Below, piece by piece: positions 1-8,335 of a stretch of 64,000 bases of DNA (position 1 is its first letter; each line of letters starts with the position of its first letter). The stretch spans positions 124,001 through 188,000 of the forward strand of contig NZ_JAJNQN010000003.1 of the NCBI RefSeq assembly GCF_022227845.1, read 5' to 3'. Under the pieces are notes generated by a model. It ran no database searches. It was not told the origin of the DNA and was given only the letters and a program-made list of their open reading frames with translations. The stretch is from Ectothiorhodospira lacustris (GTDB lineage Bacteria; Pseudomonadota; Gammaproteobacteria; Ectothiorhodospirales; Ectothiorhodospiraceae). The position numbers and the translations under genes are program-made.

Positions 1-388
1 GATCCTGAGTCGGATGGATGACTGGAACCGCAATACCCATGGCCGCTCCGGCCTGCTGGATCGGGTGAAGATGAGCCTGTACAACGAGGTGGAGGCGGAG
101 CAGGAAACCCTGCGGTTTCTGAAGCAGTTCGTGCCGCCGCGCTCATCCCCCATGTGCGGTAACAGTATCTGTCAGGACCGGCGCTTCTTGTACCGCTGCA
201 TGCCCGACCTGGAGGCCTTCTTTCATTACCGCAATCTGGACGTGAGTACCCTGAAGGAACTGGCCCGCAGATGGGCCCCGGGGGTGCTTAACAGCCTGTC
301 CAAGGATGCCACCCACAAGGCCCTGCAGGATATTCGCGACTCCATCGCCGAGCTGCGCCACTATCGTGAGCACATGCTCAAGGTGTAG
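1..388 (+). CDS. orn: Oligoribonuclease, 3' part (5' end outside window)
   Basis: Orn is the DEDDh-family 3'-5' exoribonuclease that degrades 2-5-nt RNAs, including pGpG, to mononucleotides in the cytoplasm. The open frame runs in from the left edge, where it reads ILSRMDDWN; this corresponds to the LALMDDWN region of E. coli Orn, so roughly the first third, with the first DED residues, lies outside the window. Visible hallmarks are [12 protein letters not shown], with the third acidic residue, then [16 protein letters not shown], and near the end the H-x4-D motif HKALQDIRD. The C-terminus, YREHMLKV, matches the family. It converges on the rhodanese gene with only 6 nt between stop codons, so no terminator fits between them. 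Identity is clear; only the start is missing. Confidence 0.96.
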   Translation, partial: ILSRMDDWNRNTHGRSGLLDRVKMSLYNEVEAEQETLRFLKQFVPPRSSPMCGNSICQDRRFLYRCMPDLEAFFHYRNLDVSTLKELARRWAPGVLNSLSKDATHKALQDIRDSIAELRHYREHMLKV

Positions 389-394
389 GCGGCT

Positions 395-1219
395 TCAGGT
401 TTCGATGGGGGTATCGTCCCGGTTGCCCCAGTCGGACCAGCTGCCCGGATAGCCTCTCACCCGCTCATACCCCAGGTGCTCCAGCACCAGCCAGTTCAGG
501 GCGGAGCGGTGGTGGGTGTGGCAGTAGACGACGATCTCCTTTTCCGGGGTGATGCCCTGCTCCAGCAGGGCCTGTCGCAGTGTCTCTTCAGGACGCAGAC
601 GACGGTGATGCTCCAGATCCAGGCAGCGGACCCAGTCGAAGGAGATGGCGCCGGGAATGTGGCCGCCCCGGGCCGCGTAGGCCACCCGGCCGGTAAATTC
701 ATCGCTGCTGCGGGCATCCATCAGAATCACTTCCTCATCCCGTAGATGGGCCATGATCCAGTCCCGGTCGGCAACCCGCACATTCCCGTAGGCGAGAGGG
801 TATTCCAGATTCAGCGGCGGTGCCTCCGGGGCGGGCTGGGTGGTGGTGGACAGATTCGCCGCTGACCAGGCCGCCAGTCCGCCGCTGAGCAATGACAGGT
901 CTTCATGGCCGCACACCGCCAGGGTCCAGAGAAAGCGGGCGGCCTTGCCGCCGCCTTCCTCGTCGTAGCACACCACGTGGGTATCCGGACCGATGCCCAG
1001 TTCCGCCAGGATGGCGCGCAGCGTGGCGACGTCCGGCAGCAGTCCCATGACCGGTCCGGCGGCGGTGACGATGCGTCCGTAATCCAGGTGAACGGCCCCC
1101 GGTACGTGGCCGCCGGCGTAGAGGTCGGCCTGGCTCAGGTCAACGATTCGCAGACGCTGATCCTGCAGCCTGGCCTCAAGGGCCAGGGGTTCGATGATGC
1201 GCGGCGTATCCTCGCTCAT
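395..1219 (-). CDS. Tandem-rhodanese sulfurtransferase, RhdA-like
   Basis: A 274-residue two-domain rhodanese, expected to transfer a sulfane sulfur from thiosulfate or 3-mercaptopyruvate to a thiophilic acceptor through a persulfide. The N-terminal domain (about 5-125) has no catalytic Cys loop: the region around YDEEGGG replaces it. The C-terminal domain (about 140-270) carries the loop CHTHHRSA with Cys233 as likely nucleophile. This is close to the CQTHHRSG loop of Azotobacter/Pseudomonas RhdA and unlike the CRKGVT or CGSGVT loops of classical TST/MST enzymes. No signal peptide is visible, so it is probably cytoplasmic. It lies 15 nt downstream of nadB on the same strand, so co-transcription is plausible. 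The sulfur donor cannot be read from sequence; a role in supplying sulfur for Fe-S or thiolation is inference. Confidence 0.88.
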   Translation of the reverse strand: MSEDTPRIIEPLALEARLQDQRLRIVDLSQADLYAGGHVPGAVHLDYGRIVTAAGPVMGLLPDVATLRAILAELGIGPDTHVVCYDEEGGGKAARFLWTLAVCGHEDLSLLSGGLAAWSAANLSTTTQPAPEAPPLNLEYPLAYGNVRVADRDWIMAHLRDEEVILMDARSSDEFTGRVAYAARGGHIPGAISFDWVRCLDLEHHRRLRPEETLRQALLEQGITPEKEIVVYCHTHHRSALNWLVLEHLGYERVRGYPGSWSDWGNRDDTPIET

Positions 1220-1234
1220 GGCATGTCTCCTGAT

Positions 1235-2869
1235 TCAGGCAGTGGAATCCGATGGACCGAGCACGGTGGGCTTGCCGGCCAGGGCCGGGTCGGTCTGCGG
1301 GTAGTCCAGGGTGTAGTGCAGGCCACGGCTTTCCCGGCGGCTCTGGGCACTGTGGATGATGATCTCCGCCACCAGCGCCAGGTTGCGCAGCTCGATCAGG
1401 TCATTGGTGACGCGGAAGTTGCTGTAGTACTCATGGATTTCACCCTGCAGCAGTCCGATGCGTCGCTGTGCCCGCTGCAGTCGCTTGCTGGAACGGACGA
1501 TGCCCACGTAGTCCCACATGAAACGGCGCAGCTCCTCCCAGTTATGGGCTACCACCACTTCTTCGTCCGAATCGGTGACCCGGCTCTCGTCCCAGGCCGG
1601 GATCCGGTCCACCGGCACCGGTGCCGGACGCTGCCGGCCCATGTCCTGGGCGGCGGAGCGGGCAAATACCAGGCATTCCAGCAGGGAGTTGCTGGCCATG
1701 CGGTTGGCGCCGTGCAGGCCCGTGCAGGCCACTTCACCGATGGCATAGAGTCCAGCCAGATCGGTGCGGGCCGCCAGATCGGTCATCACCCCGCCGCAGG
1801 TATAGTGGGCGGCGGGCACCACCGGCAGGGGGTCCCGGGTCATGTCGAAGCCATATTCCAGGCAGCGTTCATGGATGTTGGGGAAGTGGGACTTGATGAA
1901 GTCCGCCGGCTGGTGGGAGATGTCCAGATAGACGCAGTCCGCGCCCAGGCGTTTCATTTCATGGTCGATGGCCCGGGCGACGATATCCCGCGGGGCCAAC
2001 TCCCCCCGGGGGTCGAAGCGTTCCATGAAGGGGGTGCCGTCGGGCAGCAACAGCCTGCCGCCTTCGCCCCTGACCGCCTCGGAGATGAGGAAGGACTTGG
2101 CTTTAGGGTGGAACAGGCAGGTGGGATGAAACTGCATGAATTCCATGTTGGCCACCCGGCAGCCGGCCCGCCAGGCCATGGCGATGCCGTCACCGGTGGA
2201 GCCGTCCGGGTTGCTGCTGTAGAGATAGACCTTGCTGGCACCGCCGCTGGCCAGGACCACGAAGGGGGCGGCAAAGATCTCCACCTGGTGTGACCTGAGG
2301 TTGAGCACATAAGCGCCCAGGCAGCGTCGTGGGCCTTCCAGGCCGAGCTTGTGACTGGTAAGCAGGTCTACCGCGATATGGTGTTCGAACAGCGTAATGT
2401 TGGGATGGCGCCGGACCTGTTCCACCAGGGTGTTTTCGATGGCCTTGCCGGTGGCGTCGGCGGCGTGGACCACGCGGCGGTGGCTGTGGCCGCCCTCCCG
2501 GGTCAGGTGCAGCTGTACCCTGCCGTCATCTCCGGGTTCCCGGGTGAAGGGGACGCCCAGATCCAGCAGCCACTGGATGCTCTCCGGCCCGTGCTCCACG
2601 GTATGACGCACGGCGGCTTCGTCGCACAGGTCGGCGCCGGCATCAAGGGTGTCGCGGACATGGGCCTCCAGGGAGTCATGGCGGTCCAGCACCGCAGAGA
2701 CGCCGCCTTGGGCATAGTAGGTGCTGCCCTCACTGAGGGGGCCTTTGCTCAGCACCGCCACGCGCTGCTCCGCCGCCAAGTGCAGGGCCAGGCTCAGGCC
2801 GGCGGCGCCACTGCCGATGATGAGGACGTCCATGGATTTGCGGACCCCCGCCTGGGGCGAATCTTGCAT
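1235..2869 (-). CDS. nadB: L-aspartate oxidase
   Basis: NadB oxidises L-aspartate to iminoaspartate with FAD, the first step of de novo NAD synthesis; the product goes to quinolinate synthase NadA, which is not in this window. The 544-residue protein opens with the dinucleotide-binding motif [16 protein letters not shown] (about 17-32). It continues with the [12 protein letters not shown] segment, the flavoprotein signature around [18 protein letters not shown] and the [10 protein letters not shown] region typical of the succinate dehydrogenase/aspartate oxidase family. Length is normal (E. coli 540). The start is supported by a GGAG 9 nt upstream on the minus strand. A family-wide alternative is fumarate reductase or succinate dehydrogenase flavoprotein, but length and motif order favour NadB. 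In many gammaproteobacteria nadB lies divergently beside rpoE, exactly as here. Confidence 0.96.
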   Translation of the reverse strand: MQDSPQAGVRKSMDVLIIGSGAAGLSLALHLAAEQRVAVLSKGPLSEGSTYYAQGGVSAVLDRHDSLEAHVRDTLDAGADLCDEAAVRHTVEHGPESIQWLLDLGVPFTREPGDDGRVQLHLTREGGHSHRRVVHAADATGKAIENTLVEQVRRHPNITLFEHHIAVDLLTSHKLGLEGPRRCLGAYVLNLRSHQVEIFAAPFVVLASGGASKVYLYSSNPDGSTGDGIAMAWRAGCRVANMEFMQFHPTCLFHPKAKSFLISEAVRGEGGRLLLPDGTPFMERFDPRGELAPRDIVARAIDHEMKRLGADCVYLDISHQPADFIKSHFPNIHERCLEYGFDMTRDPLPVVPAAHYTCGGVMTDLAARTDLAGLYAIGEVACTGLHGANRMASNSLLECLVFARSAAQDMGRQRPAPVPVDRIPAWDESRVTDSDEEVVVAHNWEELRRFMWDYVGIVRSSKRLQRAQRRIGLLQGEIHEYYSNFRVTNDLIELRNLALVAEIIIHSAQSRRESRGLHYTLDYPQTDPALAGKPTVLGPSDSTA

Positions 2870-3004
2870 TGATGGTTTCTCCGGAAAAGCCTCAGCCCGG
2901 GAGGGGACGGTCGGATGGGTTTTGGTAAGAAAAGCCGGTGTCCGAGTGGGGGGCTCGCTTGAGGCGATGTCTCGATCTGAGTTATTTTGTCACGGTTTTT
3001 TGCA

Positions 3005-3032
3005 GTGTTACACGCACCGGGCAGACTGACAA
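3005..3032 (-). promoter_or_regulatory. Possible nadB promoter
   Basis: On the minus strand TTGTCA (3032-3027) is followed after 16 nt by TAACAC (3010-3005), an acceptable sigma-70 -35 and a weak -10, about 135 nt upstream of the nadB start. This is a pattern match only; other placements in this AT-richer patch are possible. Confidence 0.25.
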
Positions 3033-3097
3033 ATTGACCTGTGCCATGAATTCCCGGGAATGTCGGGAGCATGGTGTAGTTTGGGCGTCATTTGCAA

Positions 3098-3124
3098 GAA
3101 CTTAACGAGGGTTTTCATGTCCAT
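3098..3124 (+). promoter_or_regulatory. Putative sigma-E/AlgU autoregulatory promoter of rpoE
   Basis: GAACTT at 3098-3103, 16 nt, then TCCAT at 3120-3124. This fits the ECF sigma-E/AlgU pattern (GAACTT, 16-17 nt, TC-rich -10) and lies about 45 nt upstream of the rpoE start. Autoregulation from such a promoter is established for E. coli rpoE and Pseudomonas algU. The -35 and spacing are good; the -10 is only a partial match. Confidence 0.55.
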
Positions 3125-3168
3125 CGCAGTTAGGGTACAGGACGTGCCCTCAGAGGGGGAGTGCCCGA

Positions 3169-3744
3169 ATGGGCAATAAAGTAACCGACGAGGAACTGGT
3201 CAAACGTGTTCAAGCCGGAGACAAGAAGGCCTTCGATGTGCTGGTGCAGAAATACCAGCACAAGATCGTCAACCTGGTCTCTCGCTATGTGCACGAGCCT
3301 GCCACGGCACTCGATGTCGCCCAGGAGGCCTTCATCAAGGCCTATCGGGGCATGGCCAACTTCAGGGGCGAAAGCGCCTTTTATACCTGGCTGTACCGGA
3401 TCGCCATCAATACGGCCAAGAACCATCTGGTCTCTCAGAGCCGCCGGACGCCCGATGTGGAGGTGGATGCCCAGGATGCGGAACAGATGGTGGGAGAATC
3501 CGCCCTCAAGGAATATGCAACCCCGGAAGGGGAATTGCTGTCCGAGGAAATACGCTTGGCCGTGCAGAGCGCCATCAGCACGTTGCCGGATGACTTGAGG
3601 ACGGCCATCACCCTGCGTGAACTGGAGGGGATGAGCTACGAGGAGATTGCGCAGACCATGGGATGCCCCATCGGTACAGTGCGCTCCAGGATTTTCAGGG
3701 CGCGGGAGGCGATCGATCGCGTCTTGCGGCCATTGCTTGATTAA
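3169..3744 (+). CDS. rpoE: ECF sigma factor sigma-E (RpoE/AlgU)
   Basis: RpoE directs RNA polymerase to envelope-stress promoters and is held inactive by RseA at the inner membrane. The 191-residue protein has the ECF two-domain layout. Region 2 (about 10-80) includes ALDVAQEAFIKAYRGM and the -10-contacting FYTWLYRIAINTAKNH. Region 4 (about 130-185) includes LPDDLRTAITLRELEGMSYE and the helix-turn-helix MGCPIGTVRSRIFRAREAI. Length matches E. coli RpoE (191 aa). The ATG is preceded by a strong purine-rich ribosome site (AGGGGGAG). It heads the cluster rseA-rseB-rseC-mucD, the same order as algU-mucA-mucB-mucC-mucD of Pseudomonas. A putative self-recognised promoter lies at 3098-3124. Confidence 0.97.
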   Translation: MGNKVTDEELVKRVQAGDKKAFDVLVQKYQHKIVNLVSRYVHEPATALDVAQEAFIKAYRGMANFRGESAFYTWLYRIAINTAKNHLVSQSRRTPDVEVDAQDAEQMVGESALKEYATPEGELLSEEIRLAVQSAISTLPDDLRTAITLRELEGMSYEEIAQTMGCPIGTVRSRIFRAREAIDRVLRPLLD

Positions 3745-3770
3745 ATGTGCTTTCAAGAGCGAGACGTATC

Positions 3771-4403
3771 ATGACAACCACGAAAGAGGAACGACTCTCT
3801 GCGCTGGTGGACGACGAGGCCGAGGCCTTTGAATCCCGCCGGTTGCTGGATGAGCTTGCAAAGAACCCGGAGGATCTTGCCCGCTGGGGTCGCTATCATC
3901 TGATCGGCGACGTCATGCGGGGTAATCTGGATCGCACTGCGCCTCCCGACTTTTCCGCACGCATCATGGCCGCTGTGGCCGAGGAACCGCAGCCGGCAGC
4001 CCATGTCTCCCGGACCTTGCAGGGGCGCCTGCTCAAGCCGGTGGCCGGCATGGGCATGGCTGCCGCGGTGGCCGTGGCGGTCCTGGTGGGTCTGCAGAAC
4101 TTCACCGGCGATCCCGCCGACCCGGCCATGGAGCCCGTCCTGGCGGGTTCCGAACCGACCATCCGTGCGGCCCAGTGGGATGCCGGCCAGCGCAATGCCC
4201 TGCAATCCATGCTGGATCCTGATCTGCGGGCGGCCCAGGTGCAGCACTCGCCGCTGGAGTATGGCGGGCAGCAGATCCTGCGCATCGACATGGGTGACGC
4301 CCGTTTCAGCAGCTATCTGATCAATCATGCGGAGTCGGCAGTGGGACGGGGGCCGGTACCGCCCTATGCCCGTACGGTCGGGCACGGCTTCATGGGTGAC
4401 TGA
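3771..4403 (+). CDS. rseA: Anti-sigma-E factor RseA (MucA-like)
   Basis: RseA is a single-pass inner-membrane protein whose cytoplasmic N-terminus clamps sigma-E; stepwise cleavage by a DegS-type protease and RseP releases it. The 210-residue reading has the RseA N-terminal signature: ERLSALVDDEAEAFESRRLLDEL in overlapping pieces, then WGRYHLIGDVMRG (about 43-55). A hydrophobic segment MGMAAAVAVAVLVGLQ (about 100-116) is the transmembrane helix, followed by a periplasmic domain that ends in SSYLINHAESAVGRG, a region seen in MucA-type proteins. The ATG at 3771 is chosen over an in-frame ATG 24 nt upstream because MTTTKEERLSALVDDEA matches the family N-terminus. It is separated from rpoE by 26 nt and followed 4 nt later by rseB. 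The site-2 protease RseP is encoded further along in this same window (34063-35424). Confidence 0.92.
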   Translation: MTTTKEERLSALVDDEAEAFESRRLLDELAKNPEDLARWGRYHLIGDVMRGNLDRTAPPDFSARIMAAVAEEPQPAAHVSRTLQGRLLKPVAGMGMAAAVAVAVLVGLQNFTGDPADPAMEPVLAGSEPTIRAAQWDAGQRNALQSMLDPDLRAAQVQHSPLEYGGQQILRIDMGDARFSSYLINHAESAVGRGPVPPYARTVGHGFMGD

Positions 4404-4407
4404 GTCC

Positions 4408-5406
4408 ATGTTGCGGCGCCTGCACCTGATGTGTCTGGTGGCGGCGCTGCTGGCCACCGCGACGGCGGCCGCCTCGGAGCAGGCGGCCCACGCGCTGTTG
4501 GAGAAGATGGCCCGGGCCGTGGACGAACTCAACTACGAGGGAACCTTCGTCTTTGCCCACGACCAGCGCATGGAAACCATGCAGATCATCCATGCCCGGG
4601 ACGAGCGTGGTTCCCGGGAACGACTGGTAGCGTTGACCGGTTATCCTCGTGAGATCATCAAGGACGCGGACAGTATCATCTGTGTTCGCCCCGATGATCT
4701 GGACCCTGCCCTGTGTCTGGACCCGGGCAAGAGTTTGTTGGGCCTGCCCGGGGTGCTTCCCATCCGCCAGGGGCTCGATGGTCTGAGCGAGAGCTACCGC
4801 CTGCGTCTGGGGGACCGGCAGCGGGTTGCCGGCCTGCCTTGCCGGGAATTGGCCATCCTGCCGCAGGACCATCTCCGCTATGGGCGGCAGTTGTGTATCC
4901 ACGAGCCCACCGGAATGCTCTTGCAGTCACGGCTGTTGAGCCGGGAAGGGCGCATCTTCGAGCAATTCATGTTCACCCGGATCGAGTTTCCCGCCCGGGT
5001 GGCCGATGATCGCCTGCGGCCCCGCATGCAGGGGAAAGGGGTGACTGCGCGGCCCATGGAGACGCCCCCTGCCGAGACCCATTTCATGGAGCCGGATCCC
5101 CGCTGGCACGTGGGCGAGATGCCCCCGGGCTTCCGCGTTACCGGCGTGAGCAAGCGGCTCATGGCGGCCGGCCCCCATCCGGTGCAGCACATGATCCTGA
5201 CCGACGGTCTGGCGACGGTGTCCATCTTCGTGACGCGCACGGATCGCTCGGAAGAGCGCCTGCGCGGCGTGACCCGTTCCGGCGCCCTGCATGCCGCGGT
5301 CCTACCCTGGAAAGAGTATCAGGTGACGGTCCTTGGAGAAGTGCCCGAAGCCACCGTGCGGCTGATTGCAGAATCGGTATTTCATGATGGGGAGGATGGC
5401 CGGTGA
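4408..5406 (+). CDS. rseB: Sigma-E regulatory protein RseB (MucB)
   Basis: RseB is a periplasmic protein that binds the periplasmic domain of RseA and shields it from proteolysis; it senses mislocalised lipid A or lipoproteins. The 332-residue product begins with a signal peptide (MLRRLHLMCLVAALLATA, cleavage near AAASEQ). It continues with the MucB/RseB fold, recognisable by NYEGTFVFAHDQRMETMQI, the ARDERGSRERLVALTG segment and LPCRELAILPQDHLRYG. The C-terminal domain includes the VGEMPPGFRVTGVSK piece. The start is placed at 4408, just after the rseA stop, because a longer reading lacks a signal sequence. It overlaps rseC by 4 nt (GTGA), indicating translational coupling. Confidence 0.92.
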   Translation: MLRRLHLMCLVAALLATATAAASEQAAHALLEKMARAVDELNYEGTFVFAHDQRMETMQIIHARDERGSRERLVALTGYPREIIKDADSIICVRPDDLDPALCLDPGKSLLGLPGVLPIRQGLDGLSESYRLRLGDRQRVAGLPCRELAILPQDHLRYGRQLCIHEPTGMLLQSRLLSREGRIFEQFMFTRIEFPARVADDRLRPRMQGKGVTARPMETPPAETHFMEPDPRWHVGEMPPGFRVTGVSKRLMAAGPHPVQHMILTDGLATVSIFVTRTDRSEERLRGVTRSGALHAAVLPWKEYQVTVLGEVPEATVRLIAESVFHDGEDGR

Positions 5407-5879
5407 TCGAAGAGAATGCTCGCGTGATTGCGGTAGATGAGGCCGGGTTTGCCTGGGTGGAGACCCAGCGCAAGACCGCCTGTGGAAGCTGTTCCGTCCA
5501 GCAGGGCTGCGGCACCAGCGTGATCGCCAAGCTGTTCGGTCAGCGGCGCAGCCAGGTGAGGGTCATCGATCCTGTCGGGGTCAGCCTCGGTGATGAGGTG
5601 ATCGTCGGGCTGGAGGAATCGGCCCTGGTGCGCGGTTCGCTGGCGGTCTATATCCTGCCCCTGCTGTTCATGCTGGTGTTTGCCGCCTTGGGGCAGTGGC
5701 TGTGGTCCGGCCAGAGTGAACTGCCGGTGGTGGCGGCCGGTTTGCTGGGTTTGCTGGCGGGGCTGGCTGCCGTCGGCTGGTTTACCCGGCGCATCCGCAG
5801 GGATCCCCGCTATCAGCCGGTGGTGGTTCGCCGTCTCGGGCCACCGGCCATCCGGATCCATGGTGTGCTTGCTCCTTGA
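5403..5879 (+). CDS. rseC: SoxR-reducing/sigma-E regulator RseC (MucC)
   Basis: RseC is an inner-membrane protein with a cytoplasmic Cys-rich N-terminus. It is linked to sigma-E signalling and, through the related RsxABCDGE-RseC system, to SoxR reduction. The 158-residue protein starts with GTG overlapping the rseB stop. It has the cluster CGSCSVQQGCG (about 24-34) and two adjacent transmembrane helices (about 80-98 and 104-122, e.g. LAVYILPLLFMLVFAALG), followed by a basic tail. Size and layout fit the family (E. coli 159 aa). Whether the Cys cluster binds an Fe-S centre cannot be seen from sequence. Confidence 0.9.
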   Translation: MIEENARVIAVDEAGFAWVETQRKTACGSCSVQQGCGTSVIAKLFGQRRSQVRVIDPVGVSLGDEVIVGLEESALVRGSLAVYILPLLFMLVFAALGQWLWSGQSELPVVAAGLLGLLAGLAAVGWFTRRIRRDPRYQPVVVRRLGPPAIRIHGVLAP

Positions 5880-5940
5880 GCCCATCTCCATTTTCCGCGA
5901 CCGGCGTATGGAAGCGGTCCCTCACATTCGCGAGTTCGAT

Positions 5941-7386
5941 ATGAAGACAACAAGCCAACGTCTGCGTGCCTTTTTGCTGATCCTGCTTGTGTCCCTGTGC
6001 ACGGCCGCAAACCCCATTCACGCCCGCGGGCTTCCCGAGTTCGTGCCCCTGGTGGAGGCCAACAGTGCGGCGGTGGTCAATATCAGTACCTCGCGGGCCG
6101 TGGAGCTGCCCAGAGGTCATCCTCCGCTGCAGTTGCCCGAAGGCCTGCCGGAGGATGGCCCCTTCGGCGATCTGCTGCGCCGATTCTTCGGCGAACGGGG
6201 CGGGAGTACACCGCTGCCACGGGGCCTTGACAGCACCTCGCTGGGGTCGGGATTCATCATCTCGGCGGACGGTTACGTGGTCACCAATCACCATGTCATC
6301 CAGGGCGCGGATGAGATCGAGGTGCGACTCAGTGACCGGCGCACCTTCATCGCCGAGTTGATCGGTTCCGATCCTCGTACCGATGTGGCGGTCCTGCGCA
6401 TCCAGGCCCAGGACTTGCCGACCCTGACCCTGGGCGACTCCGAGCGTTTGCGGGTGGGTGAGTGGGTGCTGGCCATCGGTTCGCCCTTTGGTTTTGATCA
6501 CTCGGTGACGGCGGGGATCGTCAGCGCCAAGGGGCGTAACCTGCCCAGTGAAAGCTATGTCCCCTTCATCCAGACCGACGTGGCCATCAACCCGGGCAAC
6601 TCCGGCGGTCCGCTGTTCAACATGGACGGGGAGGTGGTGGGTATCAACTCCCAGATCTACAGCCGGACCGGTGGCTTCATGGGGCTGTCCTTCGCCATTC
6701 CCATCGAAGTGGCCCTGGACGTGGTCAATCAGCTGCGGGACAAGGGTTATGTGAGTCGTGGCTGGTTGGGGGTGATTATTCAGGAAGTGACGCGGGAGCT
6801 GGCGGATTCCTTCGCCATGGAGCGTCCCACCGGGGCGCTGGTGGCGCGCGTGCTGCCCGACAGTCCGGCCCAGGCTGCGGGACTGCGTACCGGCGATGTG
6901 ATCCTCAGCTTCAATGGCGTCGAGGTCCCCCGGTCCTCAGCGCTGCCTCCCATTGTCGGGCGGGCGCCCATCGACGGACCGGCCCAGGTGGAGATCCTGC
7001 GTGACGGCAAGCCCATGACCGTTGAGGTGGTGATCGGCGAGCTGCCGTCGGAAGAGGATCTGGCCCGGTCCGGGACCCCGCCCCCGGTTCCGGAACAGCC
7101 CGGGTTCAAGCCGTTCGGCATGCATCTGGAGGACGTGCCTGATGAACTGCGTGAGCGTCTGGAACTGGCCGAAGGGGGCGTGCTGGTCACCGAGATCGAG
7201 TCCGGGCCGGCCCAGCGTGCCGGTATCCGCCGGGGCGATGTGGTGTTGATGATCAACAGCCACGCCATCCAGTCCCTGGAGCAGATGCGGGAAGTCGTGG
7301 AGGCATTGCCCCCGGGGCGCTCCGCCCGGGTGTTGGTACAGCGTGCCCAGGGGCCTATCTGGCTACCGCTGGATGTGCCGGAATGA
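5941..7386 (+). CDS. mucD: Periplasmic DegP/DegQ-family serine protease MucD
   Basis: A trypsin-like HtrA protease/chaperone that clears misfolded envelope proteins in the periplasm. The 481-residue protein has a signal peptide (residues 1-29, ending in IHARG). Its protease domain contains the catalytic triad His118 (VVTNHHVI), Asp148 (RTDVAVL) and Ser221 (NPGNSGGPLF). Two PDZ domains follow, about 270-370 and 390-478. The ATG at 5941 is chosen because it begins a proper signal peptide; upstream in-frame sequence overlaps rseC and is not signal-like. Its place directly after rseC matches mucD in Pseudomonas, where it is part of the algU operon. It overlaps the next gene by 4 nt. Confidence 0.95.
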   Translation: MKTTSQRLRAFLLILLVSLCTAANPIHARGLPEFVPLVEANSAAVVNISTSRAVELPRGHPPLQLPEGLPEDGPFGDLLRRFFGERGGSTPLPRGLDSTSLGSGFIISADGYVVTNHHVIQGADEIEVRLSDRRTFIAELIGSDPRTDVAVLRIQAQDLPTLTLGDSERLRVGEWVLAIGSPFGFDHSVTAGIVSAKGRNLPSESYVPFIQTDVAINPGNSGGPLFNMDGEVVGINSQIYSRTGGFMGLSFAIPIEVALDVVNQLRDKGYVSRGWLGVIIQEVTRELADSFAMERPTGALVARVLPDSPAQAAGLRTGDVILSFNGVEVPRSSALPPIVGRAPIDGPAQVEILRDGKPMTVEVVIGELPSEEDLARSGTPPPVPEQPGFKPFGMHLEDVPDELRERLELAEGGVLVTEIESGPAQRAGIRRGDVVLMINSHAIQSLEQMREVVEALPPGRSARVLVQRAQGPIWLPLDVPE

Positions 7387-7625
7387 GGCCGGAAGTCATC
7401 CTCTATCATCGGGAAGGCTGTCATCTGTGCGAGCGCATGTCCTTAGAATTGCGCTCGCTGCAGGATGAGCTGGGGTTTGACATCCGTGAAGTGGATATTG
7501 ATGCAGACACGGCGTTGAAACAGCGTTTCAACGCCAAGATCCCCGTCCTCGCCGTCGGCGAGGAGATCCTGTGCTGTCACTTCCTGGACGAGCAGGGACT
7601 GAGGCTGGAGCTGGCGGGGGACTGA
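7383..7625 (+). CDS. Small thioredoxin-fold (glutaredoxin-like, DUF836) protein
   Basis: An 80-residue protein with a single thioredoxin fold. The N-terminal strand EVILYHREGCHLCERM contains the redox motif C-H-L-C (Cys14, Cys17). The cis-proline loop is RFNAKIPVLAVGEEIL, and a second Cys pair (CCH) sits near residue 62. This is the DUF836/glutaredoxin-like family, often found beside lepA or mucD in gammaproteobacteria. The start overlaps the mucD stop (ATGA), so it is translated as the last gene of the rpoE operon. The partner and substrate are unknown; a role in envelope redox stress is inferred from position only. Confidence 0.85.
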   Translation: MRPEVILYHREGCHLCERMSLELRSLQDELGFDIREVDIDADTALKQRFNAKIPVLAVGEEILCCHFLDEQGLRLELAGD

Positions 7626-7631
7626 GCCGTT

Positions 7632-8138
7632 TCAGTAAGGCCAGTAGATCAGCTTGTAAGTCCCGATGGCGCCCACCAGGGCCAGGGCGATGAACCCCAT
7701 CACCGCCATGCGCTCGGCCCTGTTCCGATGCACGATACGAAAGCCCGGTTCCAGGTGGTAGCGTAGGGCGAAGACCCCTACGTACCCCAGGATGCCTGCG
7801 GAGGGCACGAAGAAGATCCCCATCAGGACCGACCACGCCACGAACGGGAAGGGGTACTGGGCCAGGGTGAAGAGGATGCTGATCACCAGGGCGATCAGAC
7901 CTGGGAGGATGGCACCGATCAGCGGGTGTTTCCAGGTCGGGTCCGGGCGCCGTGACTGGGCTTGCGCCTCGAGCTCGGCCGCGAATACGGCGGTGGCCTC
8001 TTCCAGATAGGCCGACCGGGCCGCGTCCGCATCCTGATCCGCCATCAGCAGGCACCGTTGCCAGAGGATGTCGTCGCGGTCTTGTGCAAACGCCCGCAGG
8101 GCGAGTTCACGGGCCTGAGCATGGTGCTGTGCTGTCAT
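7632..8138 (-). CDS. Small polytopic membrane protein of unknown function
   Basis: Not recognised. The 168-residue reading has a soluble, Ala/acid-rich helical N-terminus (about 1-70). Three hydrophobic segments follow: around HPLIGAILPGLIALVISILF, then PFVAWSVLMGIFFVPSAGI with GYVGVFAL, and AVMGFIALALVGAIGTYKL near the C-terminus. The ATG at 8138 is preferred over one four codons upstream because GGAG lies 6 nt before it. It converges with the glutaredoxin-like gene (6 nt between stops) and diverges from lepA. The N-terminal half might be a helical-repeat fragment, but no motif is decisive. Confidence 0.7.
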   Translation of the reverse strand: MTAQHHAQARELALRAFAQDRDDILWQRCLLMADQDADAARSAYLEEATAVFAAELEAQAQSRRPDPTWKHPLIGAILPGLIALVISILFTLAQYPFPFVAWSVLMGIFFVPSAGILGYVGVFALRYHLEPGFRIVHRNRAERMAVMGFIALALVGAIGTYKLIYWPY

Positions 8139-8225
8139 GAAGGTCTCCATTGATTCCGTGAGTGCCGGGTTTACCGCATGTGGCGCTGCAAGGCAATGGT
8201 TGCGGCGATCCGGTACGGTCCTTGC

Positions 8226-8254
8226 TGTTACTGCCCCGGCCGAGCCTGTACAAT
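8226..8254 (+). promoter_or_regulatory. Putative lepA promoter
   Basis: TACAAT (8249-8254) is a good -10, with TGTTAC (8226-8231) 17 nt upstream as a weak -35. A TG lies just before the -10 (TGTACAAT), which may compensate as an extended element. It sits about 80 nt upstream of the lepA ATG, between divergent genes where a promoter is required. Confidence 0.4.
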
Positions 8255-8335
8255 GCGCAGTCCAATCTTGATCAACCCGGTGGATACATGGCGGGACCCT
8301 GTGCGTCAGCGTCCCCCATATTCCGAGCAGGCCCC

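Noticed and set aside
905-2293. A 462-codon plus-strand open frame opposite nadB and the rhodanese
   Set aside because: No motif and Gly/His/Gln-rich composition typical of antisense shadow frames; the minus strand holds two clear genes.
8162-8335. N-terminal extension of LepA
   Set aside because: It would cross the probable promoter, and the conserved N-terminus begins shortly after the ATG at 8336.
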